DNA of 43,538 nt from a virus. Made by a program: the position numbers and the translations under genes. Positions within the stretch are counted from its first letter, which is position 1; every line of letters starts with the position of its first letter. Shown in pieces: positions 32,689 to 40,592 of this stretch. Below the pieces are notes generated by a model that made no database searches, was not told the origin of the DNA, and saw only the letters and a program-made list of their open reading frames with translations. Where the stretch lies: positions 1 through 43,538 of IMG/VR virus record IMGVR_UViG_3300024520_000154. One strand, 5' to 3'.

Positions 32689-34475
32689 TGCAGTGCCCCC
32701 GAACCGGCACCCAGCAACTCATTCAAGGCGTTGCCTTCATCCGTGCGCGTCTCGCTCAAGGTCTTCGCCACGTCAGCCGACTGTGCAACCTGCTGCTGAC
32801 GCGCCGCCTGCTCCTGCAACTGAGCACGTTCCTCGCGCAGCGCAGCAACAGCCTCATCGTCACGCACCACGCTCACGGGCACACCAAGGCGCTCTGCGAT
32901 GATGTCAACAGCCTCATCAAAATCAAACTTGTCCAACGCGCCCTGATCCAACTGGGCAGCTTGCGCGACAAACACAGCAAGATCCTGAATCGTCCCAACG
33001 TCCACGCGCTTCTGCGCCTGGGCCAGGATCGACAGGTACTCAACTTTCAACTCTTTGCCCTGAATCGCTTCAGGTGGCTCAGGGATCTTCCCGCGCCTGT
33101 TCGCAATGTTGAACACCCGGTCAATGATCATGTCCAGCAGCTCGTCATCAAGGTTCGTCAACACCGGACCCAGCATAAGTAGGCGCTCTTGTACGCGCTC
33201 ATCAACCTCACGCGCGGTGATCTCGCGTCGATCAAGAGCGAGAATAGCCAAAAACATGTCCTCAAAGAGGGCGCGTTTAATGCGATTCTCATGTTGACGA
33301 ATCTTTTCTTCTACCCACTGCACATTGAAGTTCGACACTTCATGCGCGGGACGCAATCCACCGCGATCGCCAAACCCTTCAACGATCGTGAATTTACCCG
33401 GGAGAATGCTCGGGAATTTGTTTTTCAGTGACGGTGGTCCCTGCATAGGCGGGTTGACCTGCTTCTCGATCGCCTGAGCACTGCGCTTCTCGTAAAGCTG
33501 CATTGCTTTGACATCACCAAGGATGTCCATCGCAGGGCTTGAACCGTACACGTCATTGCCGGTCACTTCCCATCGTGGCGCCAACAGAGGAAATTCGTGG
33601 AACCCCTCTACACCCAGTCGATGCTTCGGGTCATTACTTGTGATCGAACCAGCAGTCTTTGACATACCGCGCTCGTAATGAACCATCACGTATTTCTTAC
33701 CCGGCAGGCCCATCATGCCCTCTTGAAAGTCTTCGTTCGGCATCAGCACCTGACATACCTCAAAAGGCTGCTCGTCCGATGCACCACCGACAGCCTTCGC
33801 AGCGGTTGCAACCGAATCACTCACGTTATCAATTCCCCATTGCTGGACAATTTGTCGCGCAGTCATCTCAAGTGTCCGTGACGCACGGTCAATCTTGCGT
33901 TCAGAATTCATGCCCAGGGAGTACGAACCGATCGGCCAGTTAAATCCACGGACCACATCTTCATCGTCCTCGATGATCATCGCAGCGCCTGTGCCGTACC
34001 CACCCATGTCAGAGTAAATTTGTGGCAGGACTTTGTAGATGTTCGACTTCGCGAAGATGTCGCGCAGAATACTTTCAACCTGCTCAAGCCATAGTCTCAC
34101 CTCTGGCTCGTTCGCGAGTGCCTGGTCACCAAGCGTCAGCCTGAACCACGGTCGTGACGGTGACGTTAACCCTGACATCATCCCCGATGACAATGTGCGC
34201 AGTGCGAACGTTGCCGTGGAGTTAATGATCTTGTCATGGACTTTGTCGCCACGGTTTCTGTCCGTGACCAAGAACCGCTGCCTGCGTGGGATAATGTTCT
34301 CGGCGATCTCGCGCCAATGTGTTACCCAGGACTCGTCACGTTCTCGCTCAAGTTGTGACCGGACACGTTCTGCGCGCGCAACAAGCTCATCGTTCTCGTT
34401 GCCGTGGCGCGTTGACTCTCCCCTACCATCAGGGACGTGTGCTCCAAGCGACAACAGGTTTTTTTGCATGATCAT
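32685..34475 (-). CDS. Portal protein (head-tail connector)
   Basis: A 596-residue portal of the T7/BPP-1 head-to-tail connector family: helix RVRSQLERERDESWVTHWREIAENIIPRR, then TATFALRTLSSGMMSGLTSPSRPWFRL, YKVLPQIYSDMGGYGTGAAM, GSYSLGMNSERKIDR, HEFPLLAPRWEVTGNDVYGSSPAMDILGDVKAMQ, and NPPMQGPPSLKNK. The C terminus is a Gln/Ala-rich coiled coil (EERAQLQEQAARQQQ). Twelve copies form the packaging vertex. The ATG at 34475 is used; one two codons later is also possible. Confidence 0.93.
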   Translation of the reverse strand: MIMQKNLLSLGAHVPDGRGESTRHGNENDELVARAERVRSQLERERDESWVTHWREIAENIIPRRQRFLVTDRNRGDKVHDKIINSTATFALRTLSSGMMSGLTSPSRPWFRLTLGDQALANEPEVRLWLEQVESILRDIFAKSNIYKVLPQIYSDMGGYGTGAAMIIEDDEDVVRGFNWPIGSYSLGMNSERKIDRASRTLEMTARQIVQQWGIDNVSDSVATAAKAVGGASDEQPFEVCQVLMPNEDFQEGMMGLPGKKYVMVHYERGMSKTAGSITSNDPKHRLGVEGFHEFPLLAPRWEVTGNDVYGSSPAMDILGDVKAMQLYEKRSAQAIEKQVNPPMQGPPSLKNKFPSILPGKFTIVEGFGDRGGLRPAHEVSNFNVQWVEEKIRQHENRIKRALFEDMFLAILALDRREITAREVDERVQERLLMLGPVLTNLDDELLDMIIDRVFNIANRRGKIPEPPEAIQGKELKVEYLSILAQAQKRVDVGTIQDLAVFVAQAAQLDQGALDKFDFDEAVDIIAERLGVPVSVVRDDEAVAALREERAQLQEQAARQQQVAQSADVAKTLSETRTDEGNALNELLGAGSGALQ

Positions 34476-34478
34476 AGA

Positions 34479-34850
34479 TCAGATCCCCAGCAGTTGTTTA
34501 CCTACGTTCGCGCCCGGCGTTCCAAAGGACGCGCGTAGTGCGGGGTTCGTGACGATCGTTGATGCGCGGCCACCACCTACGGCAGCTTTACCGTTCGATG
34601 TTCGTGCCGCACGAATGCGACGACGGCGACTGAGCTCGGCGCGGGACACCCGCTCTTGCTCAGTTATGCCTTGGGCTAAAGTGGGGGGTGCGCCCGGGCT
34701 ACGGGACCTTGGGTTGCTACTGCCGAAGAGTGCGCCACCAAGTGACTCACCAATCTTTCCGCCAACTGCTGCACCTACAAGTCCACCGCCCGCGAAGCCA
34801 ATTGCCGAACCGGCCAAACCGGCGGCAAGCTTGCCTGTATCACTGCTCAT
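34479..34850 (-). CDS. Small Gly-rich protein, possible membrane or head protein
   Basis: A 123-residue protein. The N terminus is a Gly/Ala-rich hydrophobic stretch (LAAGLAGSAIGFAGGGLVGAAVGGKIG, about 7-33) like a glycine-zipper, followed by an Arg/Ser-rich middle (SRAELSRRRRIRAART) and a Gly-rich tail. It lies between portal and GNAT genes. Start ATG 34850 overlaps the GNAT stop by 11 bp. Glycine-zipper proteins often insert in membranes; a role in DNA ejection or packaging is speculative. Confidence 0.55.
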   Translation of the reverse strand: MSSDTGKLAAGLAGSAIGFAGGGLVGAAVGGKIGESLGGALFGSSNPRSRSPGAPPTLAQGITEQERVSRAELSRRRRIRAARTSNGKAAVGGGRASTIVTNPALRASFGTPGANVGKQLLGI

Positions 34851-35349
34851 CCTCGAATACCCTCGTATAGATATCGTGTTTGCGTTCATAGCCTAACGCA
34901 CCCAGCAATCTTTGGAAACCTTTCCTCGCAGGAACAATTTGAGTAATCCAAACCACCCCTTCGTCGCGAAGTTTCCCATCGCACCATCCGATGAACCTCG
35001 AGGCGAGTCCATCCATGCGATGTTGAGGGTCGATGTAAAGTACCTCTTGTGTTGCGCATAGCTTGCCACCCGACCGCGGTGTTTGCGCTGCGATGTAAAG
35101 TGCGTAACCGATCAGCGCGTGGTTTTCACGAACTGTAAAGGTTCTCATTAAACCAGCGTCCTCAATGCGGTTGTACATCTCCACATTCACCGTCAGCGAC
35201 TCGGCTGGCAATGTATCCTTGATCTCATCGAAGTGAAATTCGCCCATCAACTCAGCGTCCTCATAAAACGCTTCAAATTTTTCCTGAGCAAACTGATACA
35301 CAGTCTTCGATCGCGTTGGCGCCCAGCTAGGTTTCTTCTTCGGACTCAT
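34840..35349 (-). CDS. GNAT-family N-acetyltransferase
   Basis: A 169-residue GNAT-fold protein. The acetyl-CoA-binding part is visible as TQEVLYIDPQHRMDGLASRFIGWCDGKLRDEGV: strand beta-4 followed by a Q-x-x-R-x-x-G-x-A-type P-loop (QHRMDGLA), then helix alpha-3, then QIVPARKGFQRLLGALGYERKHDIYTRVF. GNAT genes are recurrent in phage head operons near portal and terminase; the substrate is unknown. Confidence 0.8.
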   Translation of the reverse strand: MSPKKKPSWAPTRSKTVYQFAQEKFEAFYEDAELMGEFHFDEIKDTLPAESLTVNVEMYNRIEDAGLMRTFTVRENHALIGYALYIAAQTPRSGGKLCATQEVLYIDPQHRMDGLASRFIGWCDGKLRDEGVVWITQIVPARKGFQRLLGALGYERKHDIYTRVFEDEQ

Positions 35350-35518
35350 TCAAACTTTCCTCGCTGATCGTCATCGGACTCACGTAGTCGCACATCAAAC
35401 ACGACATCACATCAAATATCACCGTCAACAACTGAACGTCCACCGATCCGCAACTCGCGCAGCGGTACGGCCGGCGTGGGCACCCACAGGTGTCACTCTG
35501 GTGTTTTCTGCATAGCAT
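35327..35518 (-). CDS. Small zinc-ribbon protein
   Basis: A 63-residue protein with four or more Cys: a C-G-C pair near residue 10, then C-A-S-C-G and C-L-M-C, so C-x2-C ... C-x2-C as in a zinc ribbon. Acidic tail EESLNESEEE. Read from the ATG at 35518, overlapping the preceding gene by 26 bp; a GTG at 35527 is the alternative. The overlap and small size lower confidence. No function known. Confidence 0.5.
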   Translation of the reverse strand: MLCRKHQSDTCGCPRRPYRCASCGSVDVQLLTVIFDVMSCLMCDYVSPMTISEESLNESEEET

Positions 35519-35762
35519 CAGTGGCACTGTTCAACTCCCGCCACACAAGCTTAGGCCCAAATCGCCTCGGGCGCCAACGATCATCAGGCTGCACCAGAAC
35601 CAGGATCTCGGCGATCAACGGCTTGGGACCCACCAGCGCAATCTTCTCTGGCTTGTCGCCCTCAGGCAGCGAATGCCCATGCAGCATCACCTGATCATCG
35701 TCAAGCCCCATGTTGTGGAACAGTATCTCGCGCAAGCGGATGATTTTCTGCGAGTCAGTCAT
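35493..35762 (-). CDS. Hypothetical protein in packaging operon
   Basis: An 89-residue protein (MTDSQKIIRLREILFHNMGL ... KIALVGPKPLIAEILVLVQP ...). A short helix, then a strand-rich part. No family recognised. Start overlaps the upstream stop (ATGA at 35759-35762). Confidence 0.6.
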   Translation of the reverse strand: MTDSQKIIRLREILFHNMGLDDDQVMLHGHSLPEGDKPEKIALVGPKPLIAEILVLVQPDDRWRPRRFGPKLVWRELNSATDAMQKTPE

Positions 35763-36109
35763 CTCGGGTTGAACCCCTGACGCATGCGGATGCAGTCGTC
35801 GGGGATCTTGACGATCGGGCCGCGCGGCAGCCTGGGCGCGCGGAACACGTTGGTGCCGCCGTTCAGCCGGGCCTTGTTCTTCCTGAACCAGCTACTGAGG
35901 GACACCACACCGCACCGCACCATCCGCGGCAACTTATTGCTCGTCGTGTACACCACCTTGGTCGGGATCCCGCGCCGGCGCCTCATGCGCTTTGCCAATG
36001 TGGGACCCTCGCCCTGTACGTGCTTCACGCCTGGCCCCTTCTTGGTGTACGACGACTTCGGTACGCGCACCTGTGGGGCTGGCATCATCATTGCAAATGG
36101 GTCAGTCAT
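35759..36109 (-). CDS. Hypothetical basic protein downstream of terL
   Basis: A 116-residue, very basic protein (KRMRRRRGIPTKVVYTT, SWFRKNKARLNGGTN, RAPRLPRGPIVKIPDDCIRMRQ). It could bind nucleic acid. It follows the terminase gene by 12 bp and precedes the zinc-ribbon and GNAT genes. No family recognised. Confidence 0.6.
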   Translation of the reverse strand: MTDPFAMMMPAPQVRVPKSSYTKKGPGVKHVQGEGPTLAKRMRRRRGIPTKVVYTTSNKLPRMVRCGVVSLSSWFRKNKARLNGGTNVFRAPRLPRGPIVKIPDDCIRMRQGFNPR

Positions 36110-36121
36110 TCTTCGCTCCCT

Positions 36122-37690
36122 TCAAGCTATCGGATTCCAGTCATGCTCACATTCCATCGCTCTGCCGTATCCATCACCGAACACCTCAGCAGCCACCGGG
36201 TACGCAAACGTCAATGCCAATGCGTCAGCCCTGTCAGGCGATGCTATCCCGCGCTTCTTCATGTCTGCCTTGCGCTCAAGCTGGATCTCACCCCTCAAAT
36301 TCAAACCATACTCGGGACCGATCAACTGCGCCATCAATTCTGCGTCATCCGGCAACATTGCCCCCTGCTTCAGCCATTGACGCATTGAGCCCCAGATCTC
36401 GGCTCGTTTGTTGGAATACTGCTCTCCTTCGTTACCAAAGTCACTGTGACCGCGCATGTCGGCTCGGGCGCCGAAGTTGACTCCGATGACCGAGTAGCCG
36501 AGCTGTCTGAGGCGATCAACAACCCCCCCTCCGACTCCACCCTCATCAACAAAGATAGCGTCTGGGTAGGAGGGTGCTTCTCCAGCAAGCCGCGCAACCT
36601 GGGCAGCAAGCTGCATTGTATCCAGTCCTCGGTAAGTCCACATACCCGTGTTTCTCGCATCTCGCCCCTGCCTTGCAAATACCACCGACTCGTCGTCGCC
36701 GAACCGCGCGACATCCACTCCCAACACATACGCATCACCACCCTGGCAAGTATACTCCGTGTCAGGATCCATAGCACTCTCAACCGAGTCACTCGGGATA
36801 AACTGGTTCGTGCCCGCTCTCGGGAACAACCCACGCACACGCACTCGCACAAAGTCACTGTCCTCACCATAATCCTCGACCATCTGCTCAAACCGTGTGT
36901 GGTTGATGTCCTCAACCGTCAATGAGTCAATCTGGTGCGTAACCCACCTGTGCTTCAACCTGGTGAAGCAATCTCGAAACCTGCCCGTATTTCTCGTCGG
37001 GTTACCAAAGCACAACCAGAACATCTCAGTATTACTATCCGTCAACGCTCCCTCGGTCACTTCCCAGATCGCATCGTGAATGGCTGATGCCTCATCGAAT
37101 ATCACCAAAATCCGCTTGCCCTCGTTGTGAAGACCAGCAAATGACTCAGTCCTCTGCTCGTTCCACGGGATCGCGTCAGCGCGCCATGTGCGCTCATGGT
37201 CCGGGTCCATGCTCGATATGCTGGTGGCCGTCATACGGAACCAATGGCGGCAAATGAGAAGGCGATACCACTTCGCGACCTCAGGCCACGTTTTCGTCTT
37301 TAGCTGCGTGTCTGTGTTCGCCGTCACCACAATGCGGGTGTCTTCCATCGTACACATGCCCCACCAGATAATCATGCTCACCAGGGCTGACTTCCCGATG
37401 TCATGGCCGGATGCTGTCGCGAGTTGCAGGCAATGGTTGAAAGCGGCTTGGTTTTGTTTTTTGTGAGAGAGGGGGTCGGTCATTTTAGGGGGGTTAGGAA
37501 TGCTTGCCAGTGAATCGGTCATTTCCTGTAGGATTTTTCTCTGCCACCTCCGGGGACCCCCCGAAGATTCCAGGTCCCCCGCCTCCCCCCAGGGGAACGC
37601 ATACAGCGCGAATGCCAATGGATCCCTGGCCATGCCGGCGAAGTCGGTCAAAAGTTGCGCGTCAATGTCAAGTGGCTTGGGGTTGATCAT
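36122..37690 (-). CDS. terL: Terminase large subunit
   Basis: A 522-residue packaging motor read from the ATG at 37690; the frame is open to 37807, but the extra N terminus is encoded in what looks like promoter DNA. The ATPase has a Walker A variant SGHDIGKS (about 94-101) and Walker B LVIFDEA (195-201), with the catalytic E in FDEASA. The RNase-H-type nuclease has GVDVARFGDD (D326, D332), a central FVDEGGVGGGVVDRL, and a late SPDRADALALTFA aspartate. It cuts and translocates DNA into the procapsid with the small subunit at 39470-40018. Confidence 0.95.
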   Translation of the reverse strand: MINPKPLDIDAQLLTDFAGMARDPLAFALYAFPWGEAGDLESSGGPRRWQRKILQEMTDSLASIPNPPKMTDPLSHKKQNQAAFNHCLQLATASGHDIGKSALVSMIIWWGMCTMEDTRIVVTANTDTQLKTKTWPEVAKWYRLLICRHWFRMTATSISSMDPDHERTWRADAIPWNEQRTESFAGLHNEGKRILVIFDEASAIHDAIWEVTEGALTDSNTEMFWLCFGNPTRNTGRFRDCFTRLKHRWVTHQIDSLTVEDINHTRFEQMVEDYGEDSDFVRVRVRGLFPRAGTNQFIPSDSVESAMDPDTEYTCQGGDAYVLGVDVARFGDDESVVFARQGRDARNTGMWTYRGLDTMQLAAQVARLAGEAPSYPDAIFVDEGGVGGGVVDRLRQLGYSVIGVNFGARADMRGHSDFGNEGEQYSNKRAEIWGSMRQWLKQGAMLPDDAELMAQLIGPEYGLNLRGEIQLERKADMKKRGIASPDRADALALTFAYPVAAEVFGDGYGRAMECEHDWNPIA

Positions 37691-37750
37691 GGTGGAAACG
37701 TATCCGCATTGATTGCAACCGGCAAGGGTGCAGGGTGCAGGGGCATATAT

Positions 37751-37815
37751 ATATGGGCGCACTGGTGGCGTGGTATTGTGCGCACAATGCCGGACATCGT
37801 GGTACAATTAGGTGC
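37751..37815. promoter_or_regulatory. Divergent promoters with perfect 14-bp palindrome
   Basis: The perfect palindrome ATTGTGCGCACAAT lies at 37775-37788. To the right is an extended -10 on the plus strand (TG-G-TACAAT, 37800-37808) for the cassette at 37860. To the left is an alternating TATATATAT run (near 37746-37754) that could serve as the minus-strand -10 of terL. A regulator bound at the palindrome could affect both. No matching -35 is fixed. Confidence 0.55.
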
Positions 37816-37859
37816 AATAGGTGGTGCTTTCGTGCCGCCGCAATACGGGAGTGAACATC

Positions 37860-38234
37860 ATGGCGGATACAGTCTCAATTGGAGGGGTGCCGTTCGCAGA
37901 TACGATCAATTGCGAATCGATCATGGACGTGGATGGTGCGCATATCGGCTTGCGCGTGGTATCTGGGATTCACCTTAACGCAACCGAAACAGAAATTTAC
38001 GGGTACGCGCACATAGGTGGTGTCCACCGCAAACGGTTGGTGGTCGCCATCTCGTTTTTTGGTGGTGTCGGCACCCGCTATTGGCGCATTGCCCTGGAAG
38101 GCGTGAATAAAAAACGCGCGGCATGGCGTGGCGTAGCAGGGGCAAATGGTGCTCAAACTGAAACCAGCATCATTGTTAAACGGTTGAAAGCAATTGATAG
38201 TACCAACACAAAAGGATCCAAAAATGAAAGATGA
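37860..38234 (+). CDS. Hypothetical protein of the terL-terS cassette
   Basis: A 124-residue protein, mostly beta-type (VSIGGVPFADTINCESIMDV, ETEIYGYAHIGGVHRKRLVVAISFFGG), ending in a helical, basic tail (SIIVKRLKAIDSTNTKG). ATG at 37860 with GGGAG about 9 nt upstream. No family recognised. It is the first gene of a plus-strand cassette enclosed by minus-strand packaging genes. Confidence 0.65.
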   Translation: MADTVSIGGVPFADTINCESIMDVDGAHIGLRVVSGIHLNATETEIYGYAHIGGVHRKRLVVAISFFGGVGTRYWRIALEGVNKKRAAWRGVAGANGAQTETSIIVKRLKAIDSTNTKGSKNER

Positions 38235-38436
38235 CCGAGTGTATTTTGTGACGCTAGCGGTTGAAGCAATTCAATCACTAACGAACAAAGTATTAAAAGG
38301 CGAAACAATGCCTTTTAGATTTCAAGGCGCAGCAGTGAACAAAAGGCAAGCAATCACAGAAGCGGTAAAGCTTGCAACTAGTTGGGGACTTACCGTCAAA
38401 GCCGTAGTTTCAGTCGAACGCAAAGGGATAATCTGA
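38224..38436 (+). CDS. Hypothetical protein of the terL-terS cassette
   Basis: A 70-residue protein (MKDDRVYFVTLAVEAIQSLT ... QAITEAVKLATSWGLTVKAV) with an alternating strand-helix pattern. Overlaps the previous gene by 11 bp. Its TGA shares its final A with the ATG of the next gene. DNA is AT-richer than the surrounding packaging genes. No family recognised. Confidence 0.65.
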   Translation: MKDDRVYFVTLAVEAIQSLTNKVLKGETMPFRFQGAAVNKRQAITEAVKLATSWGLTVKAVVSVERKGII

Positions 38437-39173
38437 TGAAATTAACACATGCAAATTTACTAACTACCGGTAACCCAAAAACATTAAAGGGTGAAACAGA
38501 CGGATATTTTACTGCTGTGCTGCATCTCGCACCGTCAACACTCAGCGGTAAAAACGTTTGCCCGTTTGCAACCGCCGCTTGTATTTTCGGTTGCTTGAAT
38601 CACGCCGGACGTGGTGGCATTTTCAAAAAGGGTGAAATCACGAACGCTATCCAGTTGGCGAGAATCGCGCGCACCAACTGGTATCACGATAATCGAGCGG
38701 ATTTTCTGCTGAATCTTGAAAGGGCCATCACGTTGCACGTTAAACGTGCGAAGCAAAACGGCTTAACACCTTGTATCCGTTTAAACGGAACGTCTGATTT
38801 ATCCATAGAGAACTGGGGCATTCTGGAAAGGTTTCCAGATGTCCAATTCTATGACTATACCGCTGTACCAAAACGCACGTTTGACTTTGCAAATCACAAG
38901 CTGCCCGAAAACTATCATTTGACGTTCTCACGCAAAGAAACACCGCTGAACCATACTGCTGCAAAGTTGGCACTAAAACGTGGCGTATCGGTTGCGGTGG
39001 TTTTCGACACTAAAAAGGGTGCGCCGCTGCCAAGTCAATTTTGGGGCAAGCCAGTAATTGACGGTGACTTGTCGGATCTGCGCTTTCGTGATGATCGTGG
39101 CGTTATTGTCGGTCTTAGGGCAAAAGGCAAAAAAGCAAAAGCGGATACGACCGGATTCGTGGTGCTCGTATGA
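38436..39173 (+). CDS. GP88 / DUF7227-like phage protein
   Basis: A 245-residue protein with the layout I recall for the phage 'gene product 88' (DUF7227) family: LLTTGNPKTLKGETDGY, LHLAPSTLSGKNVCPFATAAC, GCLNHAGRGGIF, NAIQLARIARTNWYHDNRADF, TPCIRLNGTSDLSIENW, FPDVQFYDYT, YHLTFSRKE, then VAVVFDTKK, PVIDGDLSDLRF and IVGLRAKGKKAKADTTGFV. Two Cys-containing motifs (N-V-C-P, A-A-C-x3-C) could bind metal. Function is unknown. It is the main gene of the cassette and probably its cargo. Confidence 0.8.
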   Translation: MKLTHANLLTTGNPKTLKGETDGYFTAVLHLAPSTLSGKNVCPFATAACIFGCLNHAGRGGIFKKGEITNAIQLARIARTNWYHDNRADFLLNLERAITLHVKRAKQNGLTPCIRLNGTSDLSIENWGILERFPDVQFYDYTAVPKRTFDFANHKLPENYHLTFSRKETPLNHTAAKLALKRGVSVAVVFDTKKGAPLPSQFWGKPVIDGDLSDLRFRDDRGVIVGLRAKGKKAKADTTGFVVLV

Positions 39174-39325
39174 TTCCAAAAGTAAAAACATGGCGCGCGC
39201 GTGATATCCAGACGGGGCAAACGTTTGAAATCCAGACGGTTACCAAGCGCATGGTCAAAATCATTTTGTTTTTAGATTACGCGATTCCATCATGGCGGTT
39301 AAGGGTGTCCGTAAAGCGCCGCTAA
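39170..39325 (+). CDS. Small basic hypothetical protein, last gene of cassette
   Basis: A 51-residue basic protein (MIPKVKTWRARDIQTGQTFE, then IQTVTKRMVKIILFLDYAIP). The ATG overlaps the previous stop (ATGA). A strong terminator follows 18 bp after its TAA. No family recognised; tight coupling supports expression. Confidence 0.6.
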   Translation: MIPKVKTWRARDIQTGQTFEIQTVTKRMVKIILFLDYAIPSWRLRVSVKRR

Positions 39326-39343
39326 ACGTCCACCACGTCGATC

Positions 39344-39381
39344 AAGCCCCCAATGCCTATATGGTGTTGGGGGCTTTTTTT
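39344..39381 (+). terminator. Strong terminator closing the cassette
   Basis: A perfect 10-bp stem, AAGCCCCCAA (39344-39353) with TTGGGGGCTT (39367-39376), is followed by five more Ts. It ends the plus-strand cassette before the convergent terS gene. The reverse strand lacks a T-run after the stem, so terS transcripts are probably not stopped here. Confidence 0.95.
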
Positions 39382-39469
39382 ATGGGTTTCAAGCCCCCTG
39401 GGTGAATTCGGCCAGAATTCAAGCCCCCAGATTGCGCTACACGTCCACCAAATCAATCTAGGTAGGGTT

Positions 39470-40018
39470 CTACCCATCGGCATCGGTGGCATTGTCGGCC
39501 TTTGTCCCAGGGACGGATTCAGCGGTGCCATCCACTACGCGCGCCCGGGCAGATTTGAGCCTATCAGCCAGACCTACATTGATATTTATTTGGGTATCCG
39601 GTTGCAGTAATCCTAAATGTTTCATTGCCAATTCGATCATTCTGTCCTTAGGCCAGAACCCGATGGACGTTATCCCTGAATCCGAAAGCTTGATCGATTT
39701 TATCGCCCTCCGGGTGGATTCCGGCATATCTTGAATTGACTTCAATTTTCCGTCATCATCAAAAGCGGTGGCGGGGTCACAAGTGAGTGTTGCCAAAAGT
39801 TCTCGGAAAATATCCTCAGCTTTAACTTCCAACCGATTTAATTGGCCTTTCATGAGATTTTGGATTTCGTCTTTTACCAGATCATTCCTGAGCAGAGCTG
39901 GCCCAGTGGTTCTGGCCTGTTTATGGGAATAGCCGGAGTCTTTGGCTGCCTGGGTGGCGGATTTACCTGCGACAATATGCCGAGCAAATTCCTTTTGACG
40001 GACTGAGATTGTATTCAT
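39470..40018 (-). CDS. terS: Terminase small subunit
   Basis: A 182-residue protein with the Terminase_2 (PF03592-type) N-terminal DNA-binding domain: VRQKEFARHIVAGKSATQAAKDSGYSHKQAR, LLRNDLVKDEIQNL. A helical oligomerisation segment follows (VKAEDIFRELLATLTCDPAT), then a P-loop-free tail with KDRMIELAMKHLGL and a polar C terminus that would bind TerL. Start ATG 40018; the frame extends 9 codons upstream. Unusually it is separated from terL by the opposite-strand cassette. Confidence 0.9.
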   Translation of the reverse strand: MNTISVRQKEFARHIVAGKSATQAAKDSGYSHKQARTTGPALLRNDLVKDEIQNLMKGQLNRLEVKAEDIFRELLATLTCDPATAFDDDGKLKSIQDMPESTRRAIKSIKLSDSGITSIGFWPKDRMIELAMKHLGLLQPDTQININVGLADRLKSARARVVDGTAESVPGTKADNATDADG

Positions 40019-40044
40019 GTCAAAATAATACACCACATCGGGCA

Positions 40045-40052
40045 TAGTACTA
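40045..40052. promoter_or_regulatory. TAGTACTA palindrome, operator candidate
   Basis: The 8-bp palindrome TAGTACTA lies in the 49-bp divergent gap between terS (start 40018) and the gene at 40068. The same octamer recurs at 40427, 40441, 40645 and 40667. Confidence 0.5.
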
Positions 40053-40067
40053 AGTTACAATTCAGAG

Positions 40068-40319
40068 ATGCCAACGGATAAATACAATTTCAGCAAGTTG
40101 CGACCGGGCGGGATGATATCTCTGCCGGCCCCGACAAAAACCCGAGCACACCAGATAAAGCAGGCTGCGTACATGTGGTCGAAACGTCAACGGGCACGGG
40201 GTAATATGATCACGTTGCACACCTCAGTATTCGATTTCCACGTCAAAATAACGATGCACCCGGTAGCGTCCGACACTGTAGACCCACTGGCAAGTGGTTA
40301 CACAAAAGTTACGCAATAG
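40068..40319 (+). CDS. Hypothetical basic protein upstream of the repeat region
   Basis: An 83-residue basic protein (DKYNFSKLRPGGMISLPAPT, then KTRAHQIKQAAYMWSKRQRA, then NMITLHTSVFDFHVKITMHP). A helix of basic and aromatic residues after a Pro turn suggests DNA or RNA binding, but no family is recognised. Its final codons (GYTKVTQ) are encoded by the first of the GTTAC repeats, so gene and repeat overlap. Confidence 0.6.
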   Translation: MPTDKYNFSKLRPGGMISLPAPTKTRAHQIKQAAYMWSKRQRARGNMITLHTSVFDFHVKITMHPVASDTVDPLASGYTKVTQ

Positions 40320-40567
40320 TTACACATCTTTTGACCCCCATTTAAGCCGATCCTGAGCGTTTTGAGCTGATTCTACGCAGTTACACAAAGTTACGTATCT
40401 TTTCCCACTGCGCTATAGAAATACACTAGTACTATAATCATAGTACTACCCTATTTTTGTACCTCTATCTAGAAAAGATGTGTAACTTTGTGTAACTGTG
40501 TAGTTTTGGCCCATAGAGCCCGAATTCGGCACTTCTCAAAAAAAAAGATGTGTAACTTTGTGTAACT
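40297..40567. repeat. Four oriented copies of a GTTAC-rich 25-bp element
   Basis: Identical 25-bp copies at 40473-40497 and 40543-40567 (consensus AAAAGAT-x2-GTAAC-x5-GTAAC) are exactly 70 bp apart. An inverted copy at 40379-40403 differs at two bases. A further inverted copy at 40297-40332 carries three GTTAC units spaced 11 bp apart (40297, 40308, 40319). Two copies face each way around an AT-rich centre (40404-40472). The GTTAC pairs are spaced 10-11 bp, one helical turn. The interval 40320-40688 has no gene. Origin, packaging site or partition-like function are all possible. Confidence 0.85.
40427..40448. promoter_or_regulatory. Paired TAGTACTA boxes in repeat centre
   Basis: TAGTACTA at 40427-40434 and 40441-40448, separated by TAATCA, together make a near-perfect 22-bp dyad in the AT-rich middle of the inverted element cluster. 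Each octamer is itself palindromic. Confidence 0.65.
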
Positions 40568-40592
40568 TTTGTGTTACCAAAATGAAATCGTG

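Noticed and set aside
39404-39420. Paired GAATTC sites and repeated CAAGCCCCC near the cassette terminator
   Set aside because: CAAGCCCCC occurs three times (39343, 39390, 39420), but only the first forms a terminator. The rest shows no arrangement I can interpret.
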